Shown piece by piece: positions 54,372-64,000 of a stretch of 64,000 nt of DNA. The DNA is from Cristatella mucedo. Lineage: Eukaryota > Bryozoa > Phylactolaemata > Cristatellidae. Both the position numbers and the translations under genes were made by a program. The notes under the pieces were generated by a model, which worked only from the letters and a program-made list of their open reading frames with translations, made no database searches and was not told the origin of the DNA. Each line of letters opens with the position of its first letter. Within the stretch, counting starts at the first letter, position 1. The stretch covers positions 7,373,001 through 7,437,000 of the forward strand of contig WPIO01000001.1 in NCBI GenBank assembly GCA_009760855.2, given 5' to 3'.

Positions 54372-54584
54372 AGCTCCCTCCCAGAGCTTTCGCTGTATGC
54401 TGGCTCGCGAAGCCGCCGCCGCCACAACGCTTGCTCACGCGCCGCTGTTTTTTTCAGGCGCACAAGATACGGGATTTCTGCCAAGTCCGAGGCGGCATCG
54501 GCCTCCGACCGAGTCGGTCTAGCCGAACGCTAGACGGTTCGGAGCGGCTAGGCAGCGTTCACCGCCGCCGCCGCCGCCGCAAGA

Positions 54585-55952
54585 ATGGCCGCCCTTCTGG
54601 CGGCCGCCAACGCGGTGGCGATCGACTTCGGCGGCGACGACGACATATTCGACAAGCTGTCGCGCCAGTACTCGGTGGTGCTGCTCGTCGTCTTCTGCGT
54701 CATCGTGTCGACGAACCAGTACGCCGGCCATCCGATCAACTGCTGGGTGCCGGCCACGTTCACGCCGTCGATGCGCGACTACGCCGACAGCCTGTGCTGG
54801 GTGAAGAACACGTACTACGCGCCGAGCGACGGCGACCCGCCGATGCGCGACGACGACGTCAAGCAGTCGGAGCTCAACTACTACCAGTGGGTGCCCATCA
54901 TGCTCGCTCTGCAGGCGCTCATGTTCTACTCGCCCTACATGGCGTGGCGCGCGCTCAACAGCCGCGTCGGCTGCGACCTCAAGAACGTCGTCAAGCTGCT
55001 CACGGACGCGACGATGCTCAACCAGGACGTGCACGACAAGGCCATCCGCTTCGCCACGGTGCACATCGACAAGTTCCTGGTGAGCCGGAGCCGCAAGTCC
55101 GGCGGCACGCGGCGGCGGCGGCGGCCGGAGCCGCGGCACCAGCGGACGCAACATCAGAAGCAAGCTAGCTTCGGCGGCGGCGGCGGCGGCTGCGGCGACG
55201 GCGACGGGAACTGCCGCGACGACGGCGACGACGACGGCGGCGGCGGCGACTGCTGCTCGAACCTGGCGCCGCGCTCCGGCAGCCACATCGTGGCCATCTA
55301 CGCGCTCACCAAGGTGCTCTACCTGGCCAACGCCGTCGGCCAGCTATTCATGCTCAACGCCTTCCTCGGCGCGGACTACGGCATGTACGGGCTGCAGGTG
55401 CTCACCGACCTGTTCGGCCGACGCGCGACCGCCGAGTCGGTGCGCTTCCCGCGAGCCACGCTCTGCTCGTTCAAGGTGCGCGAGGTGGGCGGCAACGTGC
55501 ACCGGCACACGGTGCAGTGCGTGCTGCCTGTCAACCTGTTCAACGAGAAGATTTACGTGTTCCTCTGGTTCTGGCTGGCGCTCGTCGCCGTGCTCACCTT
55601 CTGCAGCCTCGCATCATGGACGTGGGCCGTCACCAAGATGTCGCGCGTGGCCCTCTGCCGCGGCTATCTGAGGCGCGCGCCCGGTGACGCATTCGCCTAC
55701 GGCGAGCGCGACAAGGCGGTCGTGCCGCGCTTCGCTGACAGCTACCTGCGCCAGGACGGCGCGTTCATCATCCGACTGCTCAGCAAGAACGTCAACAGCG
55801 TCGTCGTCAGCGAGATTGTTATGTCACTGTACGACAACTACCGGAAGCTGCACAGCAAGGCGGGCGAAGTCGACGACGACGACGACTTCGAAGGCGACTT
55901 CGCCGACGGCGGCGGCGGAGTGAACAGCAAAGGCCAGTTGGGCCACGTGTGA
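54585..55952 (+). CDS. Innexin (gap-junction channel protein), single coding exon, 455 aa
   Basis: Innexins form invertebrate gap-junction channels and hemichannels in the plasma membrane. Four membrane segments are visible: TM1 about 29-46, TM2 about 102-120, TM3 about 234-258 and TM4 about 323-348. The signature YYQWV is at 99-103, just before TM2. Each extracellular loop has its two cysteines (53 and 71 in E1; 294 and 312 in E2). Other hallmarks are NCWVPATFT, CWVKNTYY, FATVHIDKFL, LYLANAVGQLFMLNAFLG and HTVQCVLPVNLFNEKIYVFLWFW. No N-X-S/T sequon occurs in the two extracellular loops. The cytoplasmic loop carries an Arg-rich then Gly/Asp-rich low-complexity insert (about 171-223), and the C-tail has a Glu/Asp run (429-438). 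The ATG has a good context (AAGAATGG) and an in-frame stop 54 bases upstream. Third codon positions are almost all G or C. Confidence 0.98.
   Translation: MAALLAAANAVAIDFGGDDDIFDKLSRQYSVVLLVVFCVIVSTNQYAGHPINCWVPATFTPSMRDYADSLCWVKNTYYAPSDGDPPMRDDDVKQSELNYYQWVPIMLALQALMFYSPYMAWRALNSRVGCDLKNVVKLLTDATMLNQDVHDKAIRFATVHIDKFLVSRSRKSGGTRRRRRPEPRHQRTQHQKQASFGGGGGGCGDGDGNCRDDGDDDGGGGDCCSNLAPRSGSHIVAIYALTKVLYLANAVGQLFMLNAFLGADYGMYGLQVLTDLFGRRATAESVRFPRATLCSFKVREVGGNVHRHTVQCVLPVNLFNEKIYVFLWFWLALVAVLTFCSLASWTWAVTKMSRVALCRGYLRRAPGDAFAYGERDKAVVPRFADSYLRQDGAFIIRLLSKNVNSVVVSEIVMSLYDNYRKLHSKAGEVDDDDDFEGDFADGGGGVNSKGQLGHV
55090..55260 (+). repeat. In-frame CGG/GAC triplet-rich segment in the innexin cytoplasmic loop
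   Basis: Runs of CGG and GGC/GAC codons encode an arginine block and then a glycine/aspartate block absent from ordinary innexin loops. This is consistent with triplet slippage inside the coding sequence. Confidence 0.8.
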
Positions 55953-56312
55953 TGAGAGGTGGCGGCGTCGGGTGACGCGAGCTAGCCCGCCGGCCGCGCA
56001 CCGACGGATGCTGCGCCGCAGCCGCCGGCGCCTGCTCTCCCAGCCCTCAGTGCGACGAGCTATCGCGATCCAGTCGGTGGCGGCGGCGGCCAGCGGAACG
56101 TTGACGGAGCTCACGTGGCCAGCGAGCCGACCGACGCATGCTGGCCAGGTTTCCAAGCGACTGCAACTGTATCCCGCGGCGCAATAGTAGTAGTAGTAGT
56201 AATAGACCGTTCCGCGAAGTAGGCTGTTCGCATCTTGTAGTCGGCCGACGACAGCGGCCGTAAAAGGAGCACGATAGGACAATGATCTCGCACTGCACAA
56301 TGCCACCTAATC
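55953..56312 (+). other. Innexin 3' flank / start of 3' UTR
   Basis: It follows the TGA stop. It holds a short TAG-triplet run (56184-56205). No AATAAA was noticed before the CT arrays, so the transcript end is unknown. Confidence 0.5.
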
Positions 56313-56623
<311 letters not shown>

Positions 56624-58287
56624 GAATTCCACGCGGGACTCACTTCCCTGCTTCTAGTCAGACCAGCCTGTTCTGAGGCGGCAAGCGAGCCACCGTTGTC
56701 GCGGTGATGCGAGTGCACATTTTGCTAGTCAGATCAAGCTACTACGTTGCGTTCATGCCAACAGTCCCCTAGCCAGCAGCTGGCCGTCACCGACGTCACC
56801 GATTATGTATTGAACGCGTCGGTCATCGTCGGAGCGTCGTCTGTGTGCAACGGTCTCGCCCCGGCAGCGGAAGCTCGCATCGCTGTTGCGGCGGCCATTG
56901 ATGGCCTTCCTTCCTCCACTATACCAGTTCCCCCGCGTGCGACAAGTATGCACTAGGGCGTCGCGCCGAGCGCGGCCGACATTTGGCTCGCTATAGAAAA
57001 GCAGCGGCGGTGGCATCTGCACATGGACGGGTGACGCTTATTAAATCGGAGACGGCGAACCCCTCACACAACTGTTGTGCAATGGCAGCCAGCAAACTGG
57101 GCTAGCACTGGCCGTAGAGGGCGGAGGCTCGCGGTCAGCGTCTGCGCCGATGCGCTCGCGCACTCGCGGCGAGAGCCGCGCTTGGCGAGAGCCTCCCGGT
57201 AGCCGCTGGGAGCGCGCTCGCGCACCTTGGGTCGCTCGGCGGCCTTCTGTCACTAAGTGCCAGCGAACACTGCAAGCGAAGACCGGCAGATCGTTACAAG
57301 GTCTCGCTTCTACGGCGCATTAGAGCCATTGTTACTTTTACGCCCGCTCGTAGAGGGCCATAATAAGTTGATTGCCGCTGCTACTGCTGCACGGCTCTAG
57401 CGCACGCGCTGCCGTGATAGCAGAGCGCGAGAACCTCAAACGGGCTGGCGAGCTCTGCTGCGACGGTCGCCTCTGGAGTTGTCCCGCTCGGCGGCCAGTC
57501 CGCACCCGATCGCGGGCCGGTCCCACAAGGCGGCCCGCTGACAGGTACACGCGCTCTACAGAGCGAGAAGCCATTGCGATGTCATTGAATGATGCGACCT
57601 GCTGGTGATGGGCAGGTCGACTGCGGAAAGAGCCGGAGAATGTCCGAAGCGGCCCCGATCGACCGCACGGTGCACTGCGGCGGCGGCGCAGCGGTCTGCA
57701 AGCCGGAAGGGGATGGTTGCCAGTACAGAGTGGGTCCAGTCGTTCATCCACGCCCTTTCGGCGTACTTGCTGAATGCCGCCAGCCGTTTGAAGAATTTAC
57801 CGCATCGAGTCAACGTGAGGCCCTTTGCCACTTCGTGGTGCAGAGCAGCTGCAGCGAAGGATCACTTCAGCTGCTCTCTGCATCCTCTGCTTTCTCTAAC
57901 CCAACCGCGCTGCATCCTCTGGCACTATGGATAGCGAACTTCCGACGGCGCACTTTCCTGCCCGCGTTTATAGAACACCTTCTTTATCAGCAGTATTTTT
58001 CTCGTGCTAGCGAAAGCTTCCCGGGCTATTTTTTATTATGCCCTCGACGCTTTCCAATTGATCTAAGCGGCAAATATATTTGCAAAACTTTCACTGCTGC
58101 GACATAATTTCGTCTCGCCGACGTATCGGAGCCAACGGCTGAGGCGTCGCACCAGCGGCGGCGGCGCGATACTCACATTCATTTCGACCTCGCCGCTCAC
58201 CGAATGTTTGAGTTGAAGTTACATTCTGATCATTGATTGCGAAGAGATCTAGCCGGCCCGGTTCTGTACGAAGCCTGCAAAATGGCT
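56624..58287. other. GC-rich stretch without an assigned gene
   Basis: A plus frame at 57589-58107 is open for 172 codons, but overlapping frames on both strands are open too and no family is recognised. Confidence 0.3.
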
Positions 58288-58410
58288 AATGGCTACCACC
58301 ACCGCTTGCAGCGGGAATACAGGATCACCCGCCGCAGGATTCGAACCCTCGACCTCGGGACCGTGGTCGTGAAAAGCAACCGCCTTACCCAATGTGCCAT
58401 TACGGCTCAC
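58288..58410 (-). mobile_element. SINE-A copy, 3' truncated (long form)
   Basis: Minus strand: GTGAGCCGTAATGGCACAT, GGTTGCTTTTCACGACC, B box GAGGGTTCGAATCC, and body to GCAAGCGGTGGTGG. The tail is missing. Confidence 0.88.
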
Positions 58411-61140
58411 CAAGGTAGAAGGAGAGCGGCCTGACTCAAGCGTCATTTGTAGACCGAAGGCTGTGTTTTGAACCGAATTCGCTGTTCAAGCAAAAGCCAG
58501 TGAAGATCTCTCAGCAGCAGATTGAACGATTTGAAAACTACTTCGTCAGCCTACTGGGCAGCTGCGGTTACCAAGGATGAAACTATCCCAGTGTGATTTC
58601 GGTGTAGCAAGTGCGTAGTTCAGGCGTACGGCCGTGAAGCGCTGTAGATTGTCTCAGATAGCGGCAAATATGGTTAAATTAGAGGTCCCCGAAAAGGGCC
58701 GCTCTATAAAAAGCGCTACCTGCTGAGGTCGGATGAAAAAATAACGCCCATGTCGCTGGTAAAGTCCAAACACGCAATACGAGAGCTCCCTGCTGCAGAG
58801 CAGAATCAAAGGCACAGACCTCGATCGACACGTTTGGTCGGCCTAACAGCGGCTGTTCAGCTGCGCCATCATGCGATCGCAGGTTGGTTTTATTCGTTTC
58901 GTGTGCTCGGCGCCACAGCAGATCGCTCCGATCGCTTCCGATGATCGCCTCCGATTTTTAAATGGTTTAGTTATATATACGGTACATACACACAGTAAAT
59001 TCACTATAATGACATGCATCTATATATGTATACAGAGTCATTCTGAATTTAGATACCCACTTCCATTCAATGTCAACATAACCTTGCAGTGTGGCCGCAG
59101 CTGCTGCAGCCGTTGATTCATGCGGATTTAAAGAGAATTTTTTACGACTCGAGGCATTCTACAATTATTTGCAATGTGTGAAAAATATTTAAGACAGGTA
59201 AAAAGTAAATACATATACTGTTGGTGCGTACGCATTTTGTGTGAAGTCATCACCTCACAATTTTGTACGGCCTTCCTTGTCTGGCCGATCGCAGAGGCCA
59301 CAGAGGCTTCATCGCAGTCCACAGAGCATGAGGTCGGACTGAAAAAGGTCGGCTACCGATGTGTGCCGTACACTCCGCATCCGCCACCAGCCGATACGAC
59401 ACCATAAACGTTCCACGAGTTCTGATCAGGCTACTGGGCGTGCCACTGCATCAATACCAAACAAGGATTCGTGGCCCAGCCTGTCGCCCGATCTGAAACC
59501 CAGTGCAGATTTAAATAAATTTACGGATTCAAAATCTCTTAAATCACGGCATTTTTGTATTAACCTGGTAAGCATCATCCGACTCTCGTGTGTCATGTCT
59601 GCCCTTGATGTGATGTATCTTTAATAAACAACGATTTTTTTTTTATTCTTTCTCCGCGTTAGAGATATCATTGTCCACGGGCGATAAACAGGCTCTGGGA
59701 AGAAAACGCAAATCGCAGCAGGGCAAAGTTAAAAACTCACACTTTATGCAAATCTGGCAGCTTCCGGAAACGCCAACTCTGCCGGTCTCAAGAAGAAGAT
59801 GTGAAGGGCGGAAGTGCCAGTCATCACTCCGGTAGTCAGCATAGTCTGTTGTAGAGCTTAGAGAGAAAGCTGTAGCAATTCTATGGCCACGCTTTGAAAA
59901 ACCCTTTTAAATTCAGCATAGTTATGCTCAATTGCAACCCTGAGATTGTACATTGCAGTTACGTATACATTTTAGCAAATTACTTCCTCTCCATCTTTTT
60001 CACTTAGCACTCACTGTTTCTGTACAGTCGTAATTGTACTACAAATCACACAGCTGGCTGGCACTATTTAAGCATCACGTCAGTGGCAGACTTCCTAACA
60101 AACAAATTAACTAACTAGCAAACTAACCAACTAACTAACTGAAAAACCTAGCTTATTATAGGAGCTGATGCGGCGCAGAACTTTAGCATCGTAGACAAGC
60201 CCTCTTACTATCCGAACGCAATTACTGCCGCAGCAGCTGCGGCCGTGGCTGCGTTTTGACCCCAAGCGTACGCACGGTTCTGTTGATACGGCGCGTGTGT
60301 GCATGCTGTACACACCACGCGGTCGCCCTGAGCAAGAATAAGAGTGTCATCAATAGGAGATGTCTCCGCATAAAGCGGAGATGACAAGCTAGCTCCGGCA
60401 CACAGCGCGAGCTTCTGCTCAGCGACGGCGCGGCCACGCGACGGAGACAGCCTGTTGGGCTGCGGCTGCACACTGCGTAGTTCAGCCCGAGTCTTGAGGG
60501 CTCCCAAGCCAACGGCCACGTGACACGCGAGAGTAACGAAGGCCTCGGCGAGCGTGCCGCAGGAAGTGTCTCGTCGATTTTTATTCGGGACCATTGCCGG
60601 AATTTCAAAATAAATTAAAAGTATAAATCTTAGTCAAGTGAGATGTTGCCTTCTTCCGCGAAGATATGCTGCAATTCACGGCCCCCTCGAAATATCGATC
60701 CAGAATGCTCCTCGCTCGGCAGCAAGCTGGAGTCAATCCTGAACGTCGACCGCGCTATTAGCTTCTTCTTCCTCGTCCTTTCCTCCCTCCTCCCCCTTCG
60801 CGTCCTTTCCTCCCTCCTCCCCTTCACTTCCTCTTCTTCTCGTTGTTGCAGTTTCTCCTACGCGCTTTCGTATTCGATGGAACTGGTGGCAGCCAAAAGG
60901 TCGATATATGCGAACGTGCGCTCATTGGGAAGAGCTCGCTTGAGCTGAGCAGAGTTAAACGCGATGGCGACTTGCCTATACCATTTTCCGTAGTGCCTGC
61001 ACTACAACAGTAATTATACTTTTTTTGGCATAAAATTTGAAAAATGCCCCGGAAATCTTGACTTGCTTTAGCAGACGTTGTAAAATACCTACTTTAAAAA
61101 ATAAAGTGAAAATCTACGCACCACATTCGCTCGCTCGAGC
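58411..61140. other. 2.7-kb stretch without a recognised gene
   Basis: An AATAAA occurs near 59621 before a T run. Two overlapping minus frames at 60208-60608 are both open and unrecognised. No exon could be supported. Confidence 0.3.
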
Positions 61141-62871
61141 AAGCCCCACGATTGGCGGCGACGAAGCCGCGGATTGTGGCGCGCGCGCGCGCATACCTCC
61201 CGCAGCACGCGACGAGCGCCCCACGAAGAGCGCTGCAGCGCCGCCGGAGCGCTTGCGCACCCGCTCGGCACCAGCTCGAGCCGGAGCCGTTCGGCGCTAC
61301 TTTACCTGAGCCGTCCTGCTGGCCTTCTTTTGACTCGGCCGTTAGCGCTCGCTCGCAAGCGCGCGCACACGCATCCAACTTAGCGAGAGTCGGGCGAGCG
61401 ACCCGCTAGGAAAGCAGTGCGGCTCGCGAAAGTGCCGAGCGCCGGGCACTGGCGAACGGCTCGCCGCCGCCGGCCCGCGGGCCTGCTGGTTAGCTTGAGC
61501 GAGCTCTCTCGCGCGGTGCGAAGTAGTTCGTAGCGCCTGCGCTAGCGAGCCGACGCCCAGATGTCGCGCGATTTCATCGCAAATTCCGCCGCAAATAATT
61601 GCGCCGCAAATAATTGCGCCGAAAATAATTCCGCCGCAAAGTCCAAACGAGTGGGGGCGGCTTTCGGGCCGCCGCCGGGTTCGCATCAGCCGCAGTCGTG
61701 AGGAGCCGAAATATAGCGCGGCATTGCCGCCCGCGGTTTGCTAGTCGAGCGTTGTCGTCGGCGGTGGCCGCCGACGACGCTCGGTCGCACCCGGGCGGGA
61801 GCGATTTCTCGCAGCAGCAGCGGACATCCGTCGCATGGCGCTCTGCGCTCACAGCGCCGCTCCGAGCTTCCTTATCGACGTCTCCACGCTGAACGTCGTC
61901 GCGCTGGCGCGGGCGCGCCATAAGAATCGCCAGCGGCTCGAGCTGAGTCAGGCATTCATCGTGAGCACGCCGCCCAGGCACGCTCAGACGGAAGTGCGGC
62001 CGCTGCCGTCGGGTTCGAATTAGGCGCGTCTGCGTGCGGCTTCTGTCGACCACGTGCTTGCCGTGCGCGCGAGCTGTCGGCGCTCGACATTCTCTTGCGG
62101 GCGACGCAAGGGTTTCATTTCCGAGAGGCTGGCGCGCGGAGCGTCGCGCTCACAGATCCCCAGGGTCAACCGGTGCGCAGTCGAACGGCACTGACCGCGA
62201 ACGCCCGACTTCGGTGGTGCGAAGCCCGAGTGCGACCGAAGCGGGAATGCAGCGAGCTACGGCAGCCCCGGCGGTTGGCCGCCGTTGTGGAGAAACAATC
62301 CAGCTTTGTACTGTCAAGGCTTTGTACTGTCTAGGGCGTACGGCCGAGCCTTTCTTTTAGCACAGTCGACGGTGGCATTCAATCGCCCAGTACAATCGCT
62401 CGGTGCGGTTCCATCGTCGGAAGCCTCTCGGTTATGCGCCAAGGCCAGCGAGGCGCGGTGACTTCCGAGCGCACGCCGCTCTCTGGAAGCGAGGAGCGGC
62501 CCGCCGGAAGTCGCCTACATACGAGACGGGACGGCTTCCAAGATGAGGCCGCACGCGTCTTCGCGGGCGCACACGTCACAGCAGCACCTGATTCCTTCCA
62601 TATGTAACGAATCCGTGATCGCAGACCGCGAGGCTGTTTGCGAGCTGCTGCTTTGTTCGCGAGCTGCTTCCGGCTAATGCCACTCGCCGGAACCGGACAC
62701 TTGGTGTCCGTGGCAGAGACGGCTTTTCCTGCCCACCCTAAATGCCTGCTTGCGCTTCCGGAAGAACATCCTGACTCGTCATCATTGGCGTCAGACAGAG
62801 TGATTGCGCATCGTTTCCAGCACGTCGTTTAGAGTCGCAGCTCCACATAAGTGTGCTCATGTGCGCACAAG
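61141..62871. other. CpG-rich stretch without an assigned gene
   Basis: Island-like composition with many overlapping false frames and a 15-bp tandem at 61577-61640. No coding sequence was established. Confidence 0.35.
61577..61640. repeat. 15-bp tandem repeat (GCCGCAAATAATTGC)
   Basis: About four imperfect units with AATAATT cores and GCGCCGC borders. Confidence 0.85.
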
Positions 62872-62915
62872 CACGCGTGCACGCACACACACACACACAT
62901 ATATACACACAGACA

Positions 62916-62948
<33 letters not shown>
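62872..62948. repeat. (CA)n microsatellite
   Basis: Interrupted CA repeats ending in a pure run. Confidence 0.96.
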
Positions 62949-62950
<2 letters not shown>

Positions 62951-63099
62951 GCCGAAGCGTTTTCTGGTTTGACACGAAACTCGTCGTTGGAGTCTTCAAC
63001 ATTTGCTGCCGTTAAAGCCTTGGGATGTGGCAAAGTGTGAGCAGACGTAGACGCAGTCGGGAGAAATGGCTTGAATAAGGGATGATGGAATAGAGTGGG

Positions 63100-63290
63100 G
63101 GAGGGAGGAGAGAGGGATGAGGCGATTGTGCGAGAGGGGAGAGAGGAAGTTACACACGGGGAGAGAGTGAAGAGAGGGAGTGAGGAGAGAAAGAGACGGA
63201 GTGAGAAAGAGTGGGCGACAGAAAGCGAGAGAGACGAGAAAGGAGAGCAGAAATGAGAGAGAGAGAGAGAGACGAGACGAGAAAGGGTGC
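63100..63290. repeat. Degenerate GA-rich tract
   Basis: Purine-rich GAGAG sequence with many interruptions, probably a decayed GA array. Its long minus frame is an artefact. Confidence 0.75.
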
Positions 63291-63387
63291 CGGCGAGAGG
63301 GGGACAGAGGGAAGCGAGGATGGACGAGGATAGTGAGAAGAGAGTGAATGCTCTTGTACGCTGCGCGCAACAGTTCGCGTGCGCGTC

Positions 63388-63418
63388 GCGTACGTACGTA
63401 CGTACGTACGTACGCGCA
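63388..63418. repeat. (TACG)n self-complementary tetranucleotide array
   Basis: Seven ACGT/TACG units. Each unit is its own reverse complement. They are flanked by CG-rich alternating sequence. Confidence 0.92.
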
Positions 63419-63611
63419 CGCGACGCTAACCTTGCGTACGCGCGTACGAATGCCAGGCGTGTGTACCGCTAGTGAGGGCGTGCCAGCGCGCGGGAGTTGC
63501 GTGTGACAGCAAGCCGATTGCAAACGCGCGATTGTGAGGCTTGCCACGAGAACACTCGGGGCGAGGAAGCGATGAAGAATGGACAAAAACTTATTATAAT
63601 ATTATTATACT

Positions 63612-63770
63612 AACTGATTTAGCAGCCTCTTTTTTCTAGTGACAGAAGAGCCTTTACGGCTTCCACCGTTGCCTGCAGGGGCGATAAAGGATCGCCAACC
63701 ACAGGATTCGAATCCACGACCTCGGTCCCGAGGTAGTGAAAAGCAGCCGCCTTACCTGTTGTGCCATCAC
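63612..63770 (-). mobile_element. SINE-A copy, near full length
   Basis: Minus strand: TGATGGCACAACAGGTAAG, CTGCTTTTCACTACC, B box GTGGATTCGAATCC, body, and tail AAAAAGAGGCTGCTAAATCAG. Confidence 0.9.
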
Positions 63771-64000
63771 GAGCGTGAGTTGCGCGTACGGGTAGGAGTT
63801 GCAAGAGCGGCATTTCGTGCTGAGAGGTTACTACTGGGTGGCGTTGGCTTGCGTCACCGGGTTGGTGTTTGTCTTGAGCTTGCGGTGAGCGCTCCGCGGG
63901 AAACGAGGCAGAGCTTTCTTTCAAAGGGATTCGCCATTATCGAAGGTGAATATGTCAGGCCAAGTGCCAGACCAAAGAGCTGGGCGCACTCCTTTTAATG

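Noticed and set aside
54431-55286. Two 245-255-codon frames overlapping the innexin
   Set aside because: Out-of-frame shadows of the GC-rich innexin coding sequence, which has all family hallmarks in its own frame.

Overview
The window is animal nuclear DNA: split genes with GT-AG introns, CpG-rich islands, two tRNA-derived SINE families, many decayed L2/CR1-type LINE fragments and very long microsatellites. An innexin with a lophotrochozoan-like E1 loop and a TRAPPC3 orthologue point to an invertebrate, most likely a spiralian/lophotrochozoan (flatworm, annelid, mollusc or relative). I cannot name the species. No bacterial operon, CRISPR array or rRNA gene is visible.

Two genes are secure. 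On the minus strand at 12583-17989 lies a complete four-exon TRAPPC3 (Bet3) gene, 183 codons, reconstructed here by eye from reading frames and splice sites. Its third intron (4 kb) is filled largely by a LINE. On the plus strand at 54585-55952 lies an innexin whose whole 455-residue coding sequence is in one exon. It sits behind a CpG-rich leader, a probable 5' UTR intron and a pure CCG-triplet array of about 35 units.

Weaker coding signals: a cysteine-rich phase 1-1 exon at 245-379; several exon-like segments at 4447-8524 ending in a stop codon fused to AATAAA; and a well-bounded minus-strand exon at 25870-25958.

The rest is mobile or simple-sequence DNA. 0-12 kb: LINE-L and SINE scraps, AT arrays and two fold-back elements. 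13-16 kb: LINE-R inside TRAPPC3. 18-30 kb: LINE-R copies, two large GC-rich minisatellites (21.2-22.0 and 23.2-23.6 kb) and CpG-rich sequence. 30-50 kb: a long LINE-L copy, GA arrays, SINEs, several LINE-L 3' ends and a third fold-back. 50-54.5 kb: a gypsy-like gag scrap and the innexin CpG island. 56-64 kb: CT and CA arrays, GC-rich sequence and two SINE-A copies.

The most informative structure is that SINE-B and LINE-L end in the same hairpin-bearing 3' tail, as in known stringent SINE/LINE pairs. A separate 66-bp insertion made only of that tail, flanked by a 7-bp duplication, interrupts a LINE-L reverse transcriptase. I found no clearly new defence or metabolic system.
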